Shown here: positions 63,154 through 64,000 of the stretch, one piece after another | Layout: the number at the start of each line of letters is the position of its first letter | How positions within the stretch are numbered: the first letter of the stretch is position 1 | Source of the DNA: Mastigamoeba balamuthi | Taxonomy: Eukaryota > Evosea > Mastigamoebida > Mastigamoebidae | Assembly: GCA_902651635.1 (NCBI GenBank) | Contig: CACRSC010000017.1 | Span: 231,465-295,464 of the forward strand | Direction of reading: 5' to 3' | Length of the DNA stretch: 64,000 nt | Notes under the pieces: model-generated | Database searches by the model: none | The model's input: only the letters and a program-made list of their open reading frames with translations | What the model was told of the DNA's origin: nothing | Translations under genes and position numbers: made by a program

Positions 63154-64000
63154 CTATTTCAGGCCGTTTGTCTCACGCACGATCTGCTGGAAGACTTCAC
63201 CCAGACCAAGTTGGGCAAAAGACCAGTCCACAATACCAGCAGTCTGTGCAACCCTATCCATCTCCTCGAATGCAGTGGGCACCTGGTCGGCAGTCACCTT
63301 GACCCTCCATTCCTTGACGCCACTGAACCCAAACCCTGGGATCTCCTCGGCATCAGGGAACACGCCGCGCACCGCCTGCGTAACCCTCCCGGCGTCCGAC
63401 GCAGCAAAACTCGCCAGCAGACGATAGCCGCCAGCATGCCGGTTCTTGAGATGCACGGCGGACCCTATGCAGCGAATGGTTCCACGAGCCATGATCGCGA
63501 TGCGGGTGCACAGAGTCTCAGCCTCCTCCATGCTGTGAGTCGTCAGGACGATGGCCCTGCCAGTCCTGGCACGCCTGACCACGCGCCACAGCTGCCTGCG
63601 GCTGTTGGGGTCCAGGCCCGTTGTGGGCTCGTCCAGGAACGCGATTGCCGAGCCGCCGATCAGCGAGATGGCAACGCTCAGCCTCCGGCGCATCCCGCCG
63701 CTCAGGGCGCACGCGGGACGCGCGGCGAACTTCTCCAGACCAAAGTCGCGCAGCGACGAGCGCACGTGCGCGTCTTCCTCCGACGACGGCACGCCCTTGA
63801 GCCTCGCGAAGAAGAGCAGGTGCTCCTCGGGTGTGAGGTCGTCCCACAGAACGCTGAACTGCGGGCAAACTCCGACAGCCAGCCGTGCGCCGCCGGCGTC
63901 CATCACGATGTCGTTTCCCGCAACAGAGGCAGTGCCCTTCGTCGGATGCAGAGCTCCGGAGAGCATGGAGACAGTAGTGGTCTTGCCAGCGCCGTTCTCT
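63154..64000 (-). CDS. ABC transporter, ABCA-type, C-terminal nucleotide-binding domain (partial)
   Basis: The gene runs off the right edge; what is visible is a complete nucleotide-binding domain. Walker A begins at the edge (ENGAGKTTTVSML, about 63960-64000). Then follow VCPQFSVLWDDLTPEEHLLF (Q loop), the signature CALSGGMRRRLSVAISLIGG, Walker B AIAFLDEPTTGLDP, and the switch His in IVLTTHSMEEAETLCTRIAI. The stretch GTIRCIGSAVHLKNRHAGGY and the C-terminal FEEMDRVAQTAGIVDWSFAQ regulatory segment are typical of subfamily A lipid exporters. The stop is at 63154 after RETNGLK. The membrane domains lie outside the window. All catalytic motifs are intact. Confidence 0.93.
   Translation of the reverse strand, partial: ENGAGKTTTVSMLSGALHPTKGTASVAGNDIVMDAGGARLAVGVCPQFSVLWDDLTPEEHLLFFARLKGVPSSEEDAHVRSSLRDFGLEKFAARPACALSGGMRRRLSVAISLIGGSAIAFLDEPTTGLDPNSRRQLWRVVRRARTGRAIVLTTHSMEEAETLCTRIAIMARGTIRCIGSAVHLKNRHAGGYRLLASFAASDAGRVTQAVRGVFPDAEEIPGFGFSGVKEWRVKVTADQVPTAFEEMDRVAQTAGIVDWSFAQLGLGEVFQQIVRETNGLK

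Overview
The window is nuclear DNA of a GC-rich, intron-rich unicellular eukaryote. Genes carry many short GT-AG introns (mostly about 45-150 bp) and are tightly packed on both strands. The content is eukaryotic: a spliceosome-associated armadillo protein (CTNNBL1), a SWI/SNF BAF60 subunit, a formin, a heterotrimeric G-protein alpha subunit, a P4-ATPase flippase, a FANCI-like repair protein and a protein with an NT-C2 and a myosin V-like tail domain. Together with lysosomal or secreted hydrolases, this fits an amoeboid protist, most likely Amoebozoa. That assignment is inference; the genus cannot be read from the sequence.

Layout. 0.65-8.6 kb: a GH20 hexosaminidase, a small unknown protein, an AT-rich non-coding island (about 4.6-5.8 kb), and a multi-exon unknown protein with a PP1-docking-like motif, all genes on the minus strand. 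9-26 kb: two copies of an Eis-like GNAT acetyltransferase in opposite orientation flank a PP2C phosphatase (with a 22-N assembly gap in one intron), an unknown coiled-coil protein, CTNNBL1, a zinc-dependent phospholipase C/D-like protein, a type I membrane protein and a TKL kinase. 26-39 kb: a P4-ATPase, a SET-domain protein, a secreted S9 peptidase divergent from a condensation-type acyltransferase, an unresolved coding-like stretch and a small Cys-containing beta-sandwich-like protein. 39.6-51.6 kb: formin, G-alpha, BAF60, tRNA-Phe(GAA), a coiled-coil protein, an unknown ORF and tRNA-Asn(GTT). 51.7-64 kb: the NT-C2/coiled-coil/DIL protein, a FAHD1-like enzyme, a charged single-helix protein, a FANCI-like protein and the end of an ABCA-type transporter cut by the window edge.

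No operon logic is evident. Several pairs are head-to-head over 170-390 bp and probably share promoters: S9 peptidase/condensation protein, G-alpha/BAF60, and NT-C2-DIL/FAHD1. ATATC-type motifs recur in these gaps and just upstream of other starts. No virus-like element, CRISPR array or complete transposon was recognised.

Gene models were built by eye from reading-frame continuity, family motifs and splice-phase matching. First and last exons are the least certain parts.
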